DNA of 64,000 nt from UBA1573 sp034005165 (GTDB taxonomy: Bacteria > Pseudomonadota > Alphaproteobacteria > Micavibrionales > Micavibrionaceae): NCBI GenBank assembly GCA_034005165.1, contig JAVEVE010000002.1, positions 124,001 through 188,000 on the forward strand, read 5' to 3'. The position numbers and the translations under genes are program-made. Position 1 is the first letter of the stretch. Each line of letters begins with the position of its first letter. Positions 36,232 to 45,013 of this stretch are shown in pieces. The notes under the pieces were generated by a model that did no database searches, had not been told where the DNA came from, and was given only the letters and a program-made list of their open reading frames with translations.

Positions 36232-37320
36232 ATGAAAAAAATATATGTAACACGTCCGTATTTTCCGCCCATAGAGGAGTATAAATCCTACATTGACCGG
36301 ATTTGGGAGGCTCAGCAACTGACCAATCATGGTCCGTTACACAATTCCCTGGAAAGTGAGATTAAATCCTTTCTGGGAGTAGAGAATTTTCACTTTGTTA
36401 CAAATGGTACATTGGCTCTACAAATAGCGTTGCGCGCTCTGGATATAACATCCGGCGAAGTCATTACAACACCATTTTCCTATGTTGCCACTGTGTCTTC
36501 TATTTTATGGGAGCGGTGTACACCGGTTTTTGTGGATATTGATCCTAAAACATTTTGTATTGATGTTAATAAAATTGAAGAAGCAATAACCGAAAAGACC
36601 AGAGCAATATTGGGGGTGCATGTATTCGGGTATCCGTGTGCCGTAGAAGAAATTGAAACCCTTGCAGAAAAATATAACCTGAAAGTTATCTATGATGGTG
36701 CGCATGCATTCGGGTGCATATATAACGGGAAATCGCTCCTTGATTATGGGGATATTGCTATTTGTTCGTTTCATGCGACAAAAGTTTTTCATACAATAGA
36801 AGGCGGCGGCATTATTAGCCGTGGGAATGACATAGGTGGGAAAGTAGGGCTCCTAAGAAGTTTTGGCCATGTCGGAGATGACCATTTCGAATTGGGAATT
36901 AACGCCAAATCTTCCGAGATGCAAGCTGCTATGGGGTTGTGCAACTTAAAGAAATTTGAAGATATCGTGAACTCCCGCCGAAAAGTTTTCGGGGTGTATG
37001 ATGCGTCTCTTCCACATGAAAGTCTTCGAAGGCCTGAAATGCCAGAAAATCTGGAATATAATTACAGTTATTATCCTGTGGCCTTTAAGGATGAGATGAC
37101 GTGCTTGCGTGTTTTGAAGACCCTGAACGAAAATAATATTTTCCCGAGACGATATTTTTATCCGTCTCTGAATACGCTGCCTTATGTTGATCCTGTCGAG
37201 TGTCCTGTATCGGACTCTCTATCGAAAAGAATTTTATGCTTGCCTCTCTACCATGATCTCGAAGAGGGGGCTGTGCGCAGAATTGCATCGCACATCACCG
37301 GAGCCCTAGGTTCGGTATGA
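36232..37320 (+). CDS. DegT/DnrJ/EryC1/StrS family sugar aminotransferase
   Basis: A 362-residue PLP enzyme that aminates a nucleotide-linked keto-sugar. The fold type I features are the TNGTLALQIALRAL PLP-phosphate loop, VIYDGAHAFG with Asp155, and the Schiff-base Lys184 in ICSFHATKVFHTIEGGG. Such enzymes make 3- or 4-amino-deoxy sugars from dTDP- or UDP-keto sugars. With rmlA next door the substrate may be a dTDP-sugar, which is inference. It is the first gene of a tight plus-strand operon; the next gene overlaps by four bases (ATGA). Confidence 0.9.
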   Translation: MKKIYVTRPYFPPIEEYKSYIDRIWEAQQLTNHGPLHNSLESEIKSFLGVENFHFVTNGTLALQIALRALDITSGEVITTPFSYVATVSSILWERCTPVFVDIDPKTFCIDVNKIEEAITEKTRAILGVHVFGYPCAVEEIETLAEKYNLKVIYDGAHAFGCIYNGKSLLDYGDIAICSFHATKVFHTIEGGGIISRGNDIGGKVGLLRSFGHVGDDHFELGINAKSSEMQAAMGLCNLKKFEDIVNSRRKVFGVYDASLPHESLRRPEMPENLEYNYSYYPVAFKDEMTCLRVLKTLNENNIFPRRYFYPSLNTLPYVDPVECPVSDSLSKRILCLPLYHDLEEGAVRRIASHITGALGSV

Positions 37321-38018
37321 CAAAAATCGGAATCATGCAGCCATATTTCTTACCCTATCTGGGGTATTGGCAGCTCATCAAGAGTGTAGATACATTCGTT
37401 CTTTACGATACAGTGCAGTATACAAAGAAAGGCTGGATGACTCGCAACCGCTATTTGTTGAATGGAAAAGACGAGATGTTTTCCCTCTCTGTCAAGCGCG
37501 CATCATCAGAACTGGATGTGGTTGATAGGGAGCTTGCAGATGATTTTGACAGAGGGAAGCTTCTGAGAATTCTCGGGGGAGCGTACTCTAAAGCCCCATA
37601 TTTCAAACAGAACTTTCCTCTGATCGAAGAAATCGTCCAATGTCCTTGGAACAATCTGTTTTCTTATATTGAGCATTCAATATATAAAGTCTGTGAGGCG
37701 CTCGAAATTACGACACCTATTGTTAAGTCTTCCGATTTAAAACAATGTTCCCGCACCCTGAAAGGGCCGGACAGGGTAATGGATATTTGCCTGGAATTGG
37801 GAGCTGATGAATACATCAACCCGATTGGGGGGCTGGATTTGTATAAGAGGGACCTGTTCCTTCAGGGTGGAATAAATCTGAAATTTTTGAGGTCTTCCCC
37901 TATGACATATCTGTGTTTCGGACAGAGGTGTATTCCTCATATGTCGATAGTGGATTTAATGATGTTCAACAGTCTGGACCGGATTGCCGCAGAATTAAAT
38001 AGATTTTCTTTAGAGTGA
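37317..38018 (+). CDS. WbqC-like family protein
   Basis: A 233-residue protein of the WbqC family, recognised by IGIMQPYFLPYLGYWQLI, the VLYDTVQYTKKGWMTRNRYL block and the late QRCIPHMSIVDLMMFN segment. Members occur in O-antigen, capsule and other glycan clusters; a role in assembling or modifying an amino sugar is often assumed but the activity is not well defined. It overlaps the aminotransferase gene by four bases and directly abuts the next gene, so translation of the whole operon is coupled. Confidence 0.85.
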   Translation: MTKIGIMQPYFLPYLGYWQLIKSVDTFVLYDTVQYTKKGWMTRNRYLLNGKDEMFSLSVKRASSELDVVDRELADDFDRGKLLRILGGAYSKAPYFKQNFPLIEEIVQCPWNNLFSYIEHSIYKVCEALEITTPIVKSSDLKQCSRTLKGPDRVMDICLELGADEYINPIGGLDLYKRDLFLQGGINLKFLRSSPMTYLCFGQRCIPHMSIVDLMMFNSLDRIAAELNRFSLE

Positions 38019-38984
38019 ATGATGCACTGGATTAAAAAAGGATTGATATTCGAACCAAAAAAGTTCAGTGGAAGAGGATGGATGATGTCCTTTGCCCAAG
38101 GTCCTGCAACATACATTACGGATGAGTTTATAAGAGTGTATTTCTCATGCCGTCCTGATGCCGATGTAAACGGGCAATATGTCAGCTATTCGTCTTTTGT
38201 CGATTTTGATCGCAAAAAATTCCCTGAAATTTTAAGGGTTGCAGACGCGCCTGTTATGCCATTGGGGGGCTTGGGCATGTTTGATGAATTCGGAGTCTAT
38301 CCTTTCTCAACTCTCAGAGATGAAAAAGCATTCAGGGCTTATTATGGCGGGTGGACACGCTGTGAATCTGTACCGTTTAATGTGGCAATCGGTGTGGCCG
38401 AAAGCCATGATGATGGCAAAACTTTTGAGAGAATAGGTCAAGGGCCGGTCCTGTCTTATTCTCCGGAAGAGCCGTTTATCCTCAGTGGTCCGAAGATCCG
38501 GAAATTCGGAAACACATATTTTCTCTACTATATTGCTGGGAAAAAATGGATTGTCGATCAGGGCCGCCCAGAGCCTGTCTATCGTATCAGACTAGCAACG
38601 TCCGAAGACGGAATAAACTGGAAAAAACACAATAAGGACTTAATCGAAGTAAAGGTTGAAGCCGATGAATGTCAGGCCAGTCCCGATGTTATTTGGCACA
38701 ATGGAAAATATCATATGTTTTTTTGTTATCGCCACAGTCGCAATTATCGCGGCAAAGAAGGTGGCTATAGAATAGGATATGCTGTATCGGATGATGCCAT
38801 AAATTGGGCCCGTAAAGATGATATTGTCGGTATTGATACATCTGAAGATGGCTGGGATTCCGAGATGGTCAGCTATCCGCATGTCTTCGAATTGGATAGC
38901 CAAATTCATATGCTCTATTTAGGAAATTCTGTCGGTCACGAGGGGTTCGGCTGGGCTGTTCTGAATGGAGATCTGGGAGCATGA
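38019..38984 (+). CDS. Beta-propeller (GH43/GH32-like) protein of a glycan cluster
   Basis: A 321-residue protein with a likely five-bladed beta-propeller. Repeated blade motifs such as IRVYFSCRP, MFDEFGVYPFST, GVAESHDDGKTFERIGQGPV, VYRIRLATSEDGINWKK and ECQASPDVIWHNGKYHMFFCY resemble the arabinanase/levansucrase superfamily and the WbqC-associated proteins of O-antigen loci. No signal peptide is seen, so it should act in the cytoplasm, unlike secreted glycosidases. It shares clear residue-level similarity with the N-terminal half of the next gene product, pointing to tandem duplication. Whether it is a hydrolase or a transferase is open. Confidence 0.7.
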   Translation: MMHWIKKGLIFEPKKFSGRGWMMSFAQGPATYITDEFIRVYFSCRPDADVNGQYVSYSSFVDFDRKKFPEILRVADAPVMPLGGLGMFDEFGVYPFSTLRDEKAFRAYYGGWTRCESVPFNVAIGVAESHDDGKTFERIGQGPVLSYSPEEPFILSGPKIRKFGNTYFLYYIAGKKWIVDQGRPEPVYRIRLATSEDGINWKKHNKDLIEVKVEADECQASPDVIWHNGKYHMFFCYRHSRNYRGKEGGYRIGYAVSDDAINWARKDDIVGIDTSEDGWDSEMVSYPHVFELDSQIHMLYLGNSVGHEGFGWAVLNGDLGA

Positions 38985-40393
38985 CACTCAGCTGGAAAAA
39001 AGTAGGAAAAATATTTGATGCCTCGAAGTTGATATCGGATAATCCTTTATCGGCAGGTTACGCGCAATCTCCGCAGGCCGTGGTTTTAGAAGATCGTGTT
39101 CGGGTTTATTTCTCGACACGCTTGAAGGAGCCTGGCTCGAGTAAGTTCCTGAGCCATGTCGCTTTTGTTGACTATTCGAAGGATTTAAAAACTACACTGG
39201 GAAAAAATGCCGATCAAGTGATCCCATTGGGAGAGTTGGGGTGTTTTGACGAACATGGCATTTTCCCGTTCAGCCCGTTTGATGATCGAGGATCTCTATC
39301 TGCATATAGTTGCGGTTGGAGCCGGCGTATTTCTGTCTCTGTCGAGACAGCAACCGGATATTGTATGAGCGCAGATAAAGGGCAGACCTTTCAAAAATAC
39401 GGCACAGGCCCAATAATGGCAAGCGATATGAGTGAACCGTTTCTGGTGGGAGATTCTTTCGTCCGCTATTTTAATGGCACCTATCATATGTGGTATATGT
39501 TCGGGGAACGGTGGATGAAAGAGACAGAAACCAGCGCCCCTGACCGCGTATATAAAATAGGGCATGCAGTCTCTAATGACGGTATATGTTGGGTCAGGGA
39601 TCATAAGCAGATTGTTACCGATCAGCTGCACGCGAATGAATGTCAGGCATTGCCAAGTGTTGTCTATTTCAACAATCAATATCATATGGTCTTTTGCTAT
39701 CGCGATATCTTTGGCTTTAGAGATAATCCTGAAAAGGCTTATCGAATTGGGTATGCCGTTTCGCAGGATTGTCGTGTATGGCAACGTTGTGACGAAAATC
39801 TGGGATTGGGTCTGGGAAGGATCGGGGAGTGGGACGGCGCTATGATGTGCTATCCGCATCTCAAAATAATCTGCGGAACCCTTTTTCTTTTCTATAACGG
39901 GAACAGGTTTGGTCAAGAGGGTTTTGGTGTCGCAATTCTACAAAGTAGCGGGCTAAGCTATACGCAAAATGAGAGCAGGATGTGGCATCTGGTAAGTCAC
40001 TTTCAGTCCTTGGATAAAGCATTTAAGGATGAGCTGCTTGCCCGGACTTCTATAGAGGAGTATACGGTCAAGCTGGTTGAAAAATCATGTCGCTATGAAG
40101 TATGGGATCAGGACAGGCTCGTGGGTATTCTGGCCGTATATTTCAATCGGGAGCGCATGCCATTTGTGTATATCAGTAATATCAGTGTATTGTCTGATTA
40201 TCAGGGCAAAGGCATTGCAAAAACGCTATTATCAAAACTGGTTGATTATGCTAGAAAATCCGGACTCCTCTATGTTGAACTGGAAGTATCCGCTGATAAT
40301 AACCGAGCGCAGGCGTTTTATAGAAAACAGGGCTTTGTAGAGGCAGAAAGAAAAACCGGAATCCTAAAGTTACGTCTCAACCTTTCGGAGTAA
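38981..40393 (+). CDS. Beta-propeller (GH43-like) and GNAT acetyltransferase fusion
   Basis: A 470-residue two-domain protein. Residues 1-320 repeat the propeller plan of its upstream neighbour: VRVYFSTRL, CFDEHGIFPFS, GYCMSADKGQTFQK, YKIGHAVSNDGICWVR, ECQALPSVVYFNNQYHMVFCY and GYAVSQDCRVW. Residues about 335-468 form a GNAT domain with ISNISVLSDYQGKGIAKTLLSKLVDYA (beta-4 and the acetyl-CoA loop) and ADNNRAQAFYRKQGF. Overlap of four bases with the upstream gene indicates coupled translation. An acyltransferase next to a sugar aminotransferase suggests N-acylation of an amino sugar, which is inference. The fusion is unusual. Confidence 0.75.
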   Translation: MTLSWKKVGKIFDASKLISDNPLSAGYAQSPQAVVLEDRVRVYFSTRLKEPGSSKFLSHVAFVDYSKDLKTTLGKNADQVIPLGELGCFDEHGIFPFSPFDDRGSLSAYSCGWSRRISVSVETATGYCMSADKGQTFQKYGTGPIMASDMSEPFLVGDSFVRYFNGTYHMWYMFGERWMKETETSAPDRVYKIGHAVSNDGICWVRDHKQIVTDQLHANECQALPSVVYFNNQYHMVFCYRDIFGFRDNPEKAYRIGYAVSQDCRVWQRCDENLGLGLGRIGEWDGAMMCYPHLKIICGTLFLFYNGNRFGQEGFGVAILQSSGLSYTQNESRMWHLVSHFQSLDKAFKDELLARTSIEEYTVKLVEKSCRYEVWDQDRLVGILAVYFNRERMPFVYISNISVLSDYQGKGIAKTLLSKLVDYARKSGLLYVELEVSADNNRAQAFYRKQGFVEAERKTGILKLRLNLSE

Positions 40394-40398
40394 TCATT

Positions 40399-42297
40399 GT
40401 GGCGTCTGCCCCCATAGTAAATTATTACACCTTTAGCCCGACAACTGTTGAGGCCTATCTGTCCAAAAATGATTGGACAGGGTGTTGGGAGTATTTGGCG
40501 GAAATTCTAAAAAGCTTTTCAAGTGTATTCAATCCGGGCATCAATATCATGCTCCAGAAGGATCTGGAACATGATGACCAGAAGAGTAATGTAGAAAATT
40601 TTGGAAAACTTCTCGGTGAGCTGATTTTTGCGTTGCTTTGTGATCCATCTGCTAGACTTCCCGATAAAAATTTCTTGGCCTTAATCAAATTCCATGAAGT
40701 GCTTCATAATCTTTTCTCGCTCTATGGCGTTGAGCATACAAATGAAGTCGTTGAAAATATTCTGGCCGGATCTAAAAAACTATCCGATATGGATCAGAAG
40801 CGTATTTTACTTCTGATTAGTTTAAGGCATACTATTGATATAGTCACCGTTCTGAAGCGCACGGATTCCAAGTATCGTGTCTCTGCATATTTGTCCTACA
40901 TGGCGTACCAGTCTTTGTATGATAGGCATGTCTGCGAGAATAAAATAGCGCTCTATGCGCTGAGATATGATTTCGAACGCTGCTATACGGATTTTGATGA
41001 TCTATCAACTGCACTGGTTGCCTATTTTAACTGTAGTTATCTCAACATTCCTGAAAGGCATTTGATTAAACAAAATATCAATAGGGCAGTTCAGAAGTTC
41101 GTGAAATCATATCAGGATCAAGCTGATTTCAAGAGATTTATGCGCGTGGATTCCGAGAGATTCAAGCCTGTTGAGCGTGGTACTAAGCCGCGTATGGTTA
41201 TCATTATGGAGATATTTTCCAAAGGCCATGCAATGGTAAGGAGCTGGGGGGCATGGATCAAATCTTTACAGAGTGAATTTGATACAGTTATCTTTACCAA
41301 GGATACGGAAGCAAACAATCGACTGGAAACCGAGTATGGCCCTGTCGAGATATTTGCCAATCTTGGAGAGTTTTTACGTTTGTTCAAAAAATACCATCCC
41401 GATGTCATGATGCTCCCGTCCGTGGGTATGGAGTTTTTTGGGATTGTTTCCGCAAATATGCGCTTGGCTGATGTGCAAATTATGGGGCTGGGGCATCCGG
41501 CCACAACAATGAGCGAGAACATGGATTTTGTCTACGGACCAAGGCAAATGTACTGTGATAAAGCGTTTCCTCATGAAACTTTTATCATGGATAATGCGCC
41601 ATACAGATTTGTGGCAAATTTATCTAGGGACGAAGTGTTGTCTGTGCCTGTAGTCAAAAGGGACAAGGGCAGTAAGATTCCATTGCGTGTCGCTGTTGTC
41701 GGGATGCCAGTTAAGTTTTCAGCACCGTTTATAGATTTTCTAGGTGAGATTCAAAACGATGCGCAATGCGACATTCAATTCTCTTTCCACATCGGAAGTG
41801 TCGGATTGGAAACATTATGCTTCAGTAAGGCTATGAAGCAGAGATTTTCGGGATGTTCTTTCTATGGGTATAAATCCTATAAAGATTATCTTTATACATT
41901 AGCCAAGGCTGACATCATTCTTAACCCGTTTCCGTTCGGGCATACAAATACATTGATTGATACAATGCTTCTGGGCATCCCGTGCATGGGCTTGCAGGAC
42001 ATTGAGCCTGCATCAAGAACGGAGGCATACATACTCGATATTTTAGGGTATGAGGATCGGTTCTCTGCGAAAACACAGGAAGAGTATAAACGGAAGTTCT
42101 TTGATCTTGCAGAAGAGATACTAGCGGGGCAGGGGCCAAATATCGACCGTGGATATGTGTATGATAAGCTCTACGGCCTAGAACAGAGCTATGATTTTGG
42201 TAAAGTTATAAAGTGGGTATATGACAATAGTTACGCAATAAAAAAATTACCCCGCAAGTCGTTTGTTGCTCTGCAAGATATAAATGAGGCAATCTGA
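40399..42297 (+). CDS. HMW1C-like protein glycosyltransferase (GT41 family)
   Basis: A 632-residue cytoplasmic glycosyltransferase resembling HMW1C of Haemophilus (about 620 residues). The N-terminal 230 residues are all-helical without TPR signatures, as in HMW1C. The GT-B half has MMLPSVGMEFFGIVSANMRLA, LGHPATTMSENMDF (residues 364-377) and ILNPFPFGHTNTLIDTMLLG (NPFPFGHTN at 509-517), which align well by eye with HMW1C. HMW1C enzymes attach glucose or galactose to asparagine in N-X-S/T of adhesins before export. It starts with GTG behind CGGAG, five bases after the fusion gene. The next gene encodes an autotransporter. Confidence 0.85.
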   Translation: MASAPIVNYYTFSPTTVEAYLSKNDWTGCWEYLAEILKSFSSVFNPGINIMLQKDLEHDDQKSNVENFGKLLGELIFALLCDPSARLPDKNFLALIKFHEVLHNLFSLYGVEHTNEVVENILAGSKKLSDMDQKRILLLISLRHTIDIVTVLKRTDSKYRVSAYLSYMAYQSLYDRHVCENKIALYALRYDFERCYTDFDDLSTALVAYFNCSYLNIPERHLIKQNINRAVQKFVKSYQDQADFKRFMRVDSERFKPVERGTKPRMVIIMEIFSKGHAMVRSWGAWIKSLQSEFDTVIFTKDTEANNRLETEYGPVEIFANLGEFLRLFKKYHPDVMMLPSVGMEFFGIVSANMRLADVQIMGLGHPATTMSENMDFVYGPRQMYCDKAFPHETFIMDNAPYRFVANLSRDEVLSVPVVKRDKGSKIPLRVAVVGMPVKFSAPFIDFLGEIQNDAQCDIQFSFHIGSVGLETLCFSKAMKQRFSGCSFYGYKSYKDYLYTLAKADIILNPFPFGHTNTLIDTMLLGIPCMGLQDIEPASRTEAYILDILGYEDRFSAKTQEEYKRKFFDLAEEILAGQGPNIDRGYVYDKLYGLEQSYDFGKVIKWVYDNSYAIKKLPRKSFVALQDINEAI

Positions 42298-42461
42298 CCT
42301 TCATACAGTGATTGGCAAATAGGCTATTTTGTGAACAGCATTGTAGATTATCCTGATTATCTGATTTGTCCTCGGGCAAGAACATGCGATAAAGATAGAT
42401 AAATTCAGACTGCGTTTATTGTTGTACAAAATTTCACCTCTACATAAAGGAAGTCTTTGGT

Positions 42462-44531
42462 ATGCCCCCTCACATGCCCACAAAACGTTTAATGATCAGT
42501 ACAGCAATATGTGCGCTTGCAATTGCATTGTCAGCGCAGGATGCACATGCGGCCTGTATCACGGTCTCCACAGCCAGCACGGCGACTATTTCGCCAGCCT
42601 CGGGGGATTGCATCAATATTACGTCAACAGGATCTGTGACTGCCGACCCTGTAATATCCGGCGTATATGGTGCTGTGACTTTGACGGGCATTACCGTTGA
42701 CGGGCGCCTCGAAAAAACAGGACCTGCTGTGGGGGTTAGTCTTGGGGCCATCCATCTGGACAGTACCTTAACGGCGGCCTCGGCAATTCTGAATGGCGGA
42801 ATATCTGTTTCAGGAACACTGTCCAGTGCGGGGCGAGGTATATACCTGAATGACTTTACGGTTAATGATGGTTTTACAATTGAAGAGACGGGATCAATCA
42901 TTTCGAGCAGTCTCGGTATCAATACGGTTAATACAACGATTATTAACAGCGATATTATAAACCGTGGTCTTATCTCTTCCGGCAATACATCAATAGGCTT
43001 AAGTGCTTCGGGTGGCGTGAATGGCGCTTTACGAAATTACGGAACAATTTTTGCCCCGAGCATAGCAATCAATACCAGCTCAACGATAACTGGCGGTATT
43101 ACCAATTATGAGGGCGGAAATATTATTGGGCGGGCGCAGACGGGCGTGAATGATTTTACCAACGAAGGCACGTTTACCAATAAAATAAACTCGAGTAGCT
43201 CCGCTTCGGCAGCCACAGGGACCGCATCGAATAGCAGTGTCAATAATTTTGTACAATCCTCTACAGGGCTCTATCAGATGGCCGCAAGCGGTACAGCTGT
43301 GCGCGGAACAGATTATTCTTCATTAACTGCAAGCGGTAATGCAATAGTCGGGGGATCTGTTTTTATTGATGTCGCCAACAGCTTTACGGCCTCGACAGGA
43401 GATACTCTGGCAAGCGTTTTTCAGGCTGGAGGAGCCGCAACCAACAATATTACACAAATAACAGATAACTCGCTGCAATATGCCTTCAGAGCGGTCATGA
43501 ATGGCGCACAGGATATTGATTTTGTTATTACCAATACCGGTATCACAAGCATTGCGGGAGCCAACACTACCGGAACCGGTGGCACGCGTTCCACCCGTAA
43601 TGCCGCACATATCATTGATGGTAACAGCGATCTGCAAGAGTATTTCTCGGAAATGACTTCTGCCACCGATGTTGTAGAAGCAACCAAAAGCACGCTCCCT
43701 CTGTTGAGTGGCGCGCAGCAAGTTGCCGTGAATACATCACTTGTTACGATCAATCGGATCGTGCAGGCAAGGGTCGAAGGTAGTAGCGGGCTATCTGCCG
43801 GCGATGAAGTGCACTCTGATCGGTACGGATGGGTAAAGCCTTTCGGGTCTTGGGCAGATCAGAATAATAAAAACGGCGTGGATGGCTATACAGCGCGTAC
43901 CGGAGGCGTGGTCATAGGAATGGATGGCGCCGTTTCGAATGCAGCTCGTCTTGGCGTTTCTCTGGCCTATGCAAACTCGAATCTGAAAGGGAAGTCCTCA
44001 GTATCATCCAATAAAGCAGACGTAGATACTTATACGCTTCTTGGCTATGGCAGTTATGTATTGCAGGATGATCTGGAACTCAATTTTCAGGCAGGCGCAG
44101 GCTATAGCCAGACCGATGGAAGTCGGTCTCTCTCCTTTGCAAACAGTATTGCCTCCTCGGATTATGACAGTTGGAACGCCACGCTGGGGGTTGGTGTCGG
44201 GAAACTCTATCATCTTTTCCCTACGACAACAGTTACACCATCAATACGGACAGATTACACCTTTGTGCGAGCAGATTCATATGAGGAAACAGGCGCAGGT
44301 GTTTGGAATCTGAATGTTGATAGCAAAACCAACCAGCAATGGATTTTTGAGGCAGGCGGAAAAGTAGATCATCAAGTAACGGATGACGTTCGTATCACGG
44401 CCAATCTTGGTGCCGGTTATGATGTTCTTAATAGTCGCCCAGACATCGTTGCTGCTTATGCCGGAGCACCCGGCAGCGTCTTTACAAGCTACGGAATAAA
44501 AAGCGATCCATGGCTGGGGCGTGGTGGCTAG
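42462..44531 (+). CDS. Autotransporter adhesin, reading frame broken near the 3-prime end
   Basis: A 689-residue frame encoding a type Va autotransporter. A signal peptide (residues 1-31, ending AHA) is followed by a Ser/Thr/Gly-rich beta-helix-like passenger to about residue 400 (short repeats of the GSVTADPVISGVYGAVTLTG kind) and an autotransporter barrel from about residue 455 (GWVKPFGSWADQ, GGVVIGMDGAVS, RLGVSLAYANSN). In the passenger I count nine N-X-S/T sequons. The frame stops at TAG 44529-44531 after DPWLGRGG, whereas the expected barrel end is found in another frame just beyond. A single missing base explains this. Without the tail the barrel would lack its final strand and aromatic C-terminus. 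Start has AAAGGAAG. Confidence 0.85.
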   Translation: MPPHMPTKRLMISTAICALAIALSAQDAHAACITVSTASTATISPASGDCINITSTGSVTADPVISGVYGAVTLTGITVDGRLEKTGPAVGVSLGAIHLDSTLTAASAILNGGISVSGTLSSAGRGIYLNDFTVNDGFTIEETGSIISSSLGINTVNTTIINSDIINRGLISSGNTSIGLSASGGVNGALRNYGTIFAPSIAINTSSTITGGITNYEGGNIIGRAQTGVNDFTNEGTFTNKINSSSSASAATGTASNSSVNNFVQSSTGLYQMAASGTAVRGTDYSSLTASGNAIVGGSVFIDVANSFTASTGDTLASVFQAGGAATNNITQITDNSLQYAFRAVMNGAQDIDFVITNTGITSIAGANTTGTGGTRSTRNAAHIIDGNSDLQEYFSEMTSATDVVEATKSTLPLLSGAQQVAVNTSLVTINRIVQARVEGSSGLSAGDEVHSDRYGWVKPFGSWADQNNKNGVDGYTARTGGVVIGMDGAVSNAARLGVSLAYANSNLKGKSSVSSNKADVDTYTLLGYGSYVLQDDLELNFQAGAGYSQTDGSRSLSFANSIASSDYDSWNATLGVGVGKLYHLFPTTTVTPSIRTDYTFVRADSYEETGAGVWNLNVDSKTNQQWIFEAGGKVDHQVTDDVRITANLGAGYDVLNSRPDIVAAYAGAPGSVFTSYGIKSDPWLGRGG

Positions 44532-44641
44532 GACTATCGGCAGATGTGGCTGGTGCAGAACTTAATTTACGCTACGATATTGAAAAACGCTCCGACTATA
44601 CCAACCAAACCGCCAGTGCCAAACTGCGCTGGTCTTTCTAA
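44531..44641 (+). pseudogene. Out-of-frame C-terminal tail of the autotransporter barrel
   Basis: From GGA at 44531 the alternative frame reads GLSADVAGAELNLRYDIEKR and 16 more residues, ending in KLRWSF and TAA at 44639-44641. This is a typical last pair of barrel strands with terminal Phe as BAM signal. Joining it to the upstream frame needs one added base around 44529, so it is either a real frameshift mutation or a sequencing/assembly error. Confidence 0.8.
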
Positions 44642-44778
44642 CGCCGTAAAGAGCAACTTGAATAATCGACTGACCGGACCCGATAAGCCCGTCTGTTCAG
44701 GAAATTCTTATTTAGTATTTATTGAAGTTGTCTTGCCTCATGGGGGGGTATTGGGGCAGAAAAAGGAAGTATCTCACG

Positions 44779-44799
44779 GCATGCCAGAAACAGGCATGC
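44779..44799. other. Inverted repeat after the autotransporter
   Basis: GCATGCC-AGAAACA-GGCATGC, seven-base perfect arms around a seven-base spacer, followed at 44810-44822 by a small CCCG/CGGG hairpin. No T run, so termination is doubtful. The rest of 44642-44868 holds no gene I can support. Confidence 0.4.
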
Positions 44800-44868
44800 G
44801 TGTATACCTCCCGAATTGCGGGCTAGTACGGAAGGTTATTTGCTTGTCTTGGAAAACAAATGACTAGA

Positions 44869-44943
<75 letters not shown>

Positions 44944-45013
44944 ACAGTCAAAGCGAGCCAGAAACTACACAATTCATTTCTATAAGGCAAGCCCTAAAAA
45001 CGCATTTTTTCAA

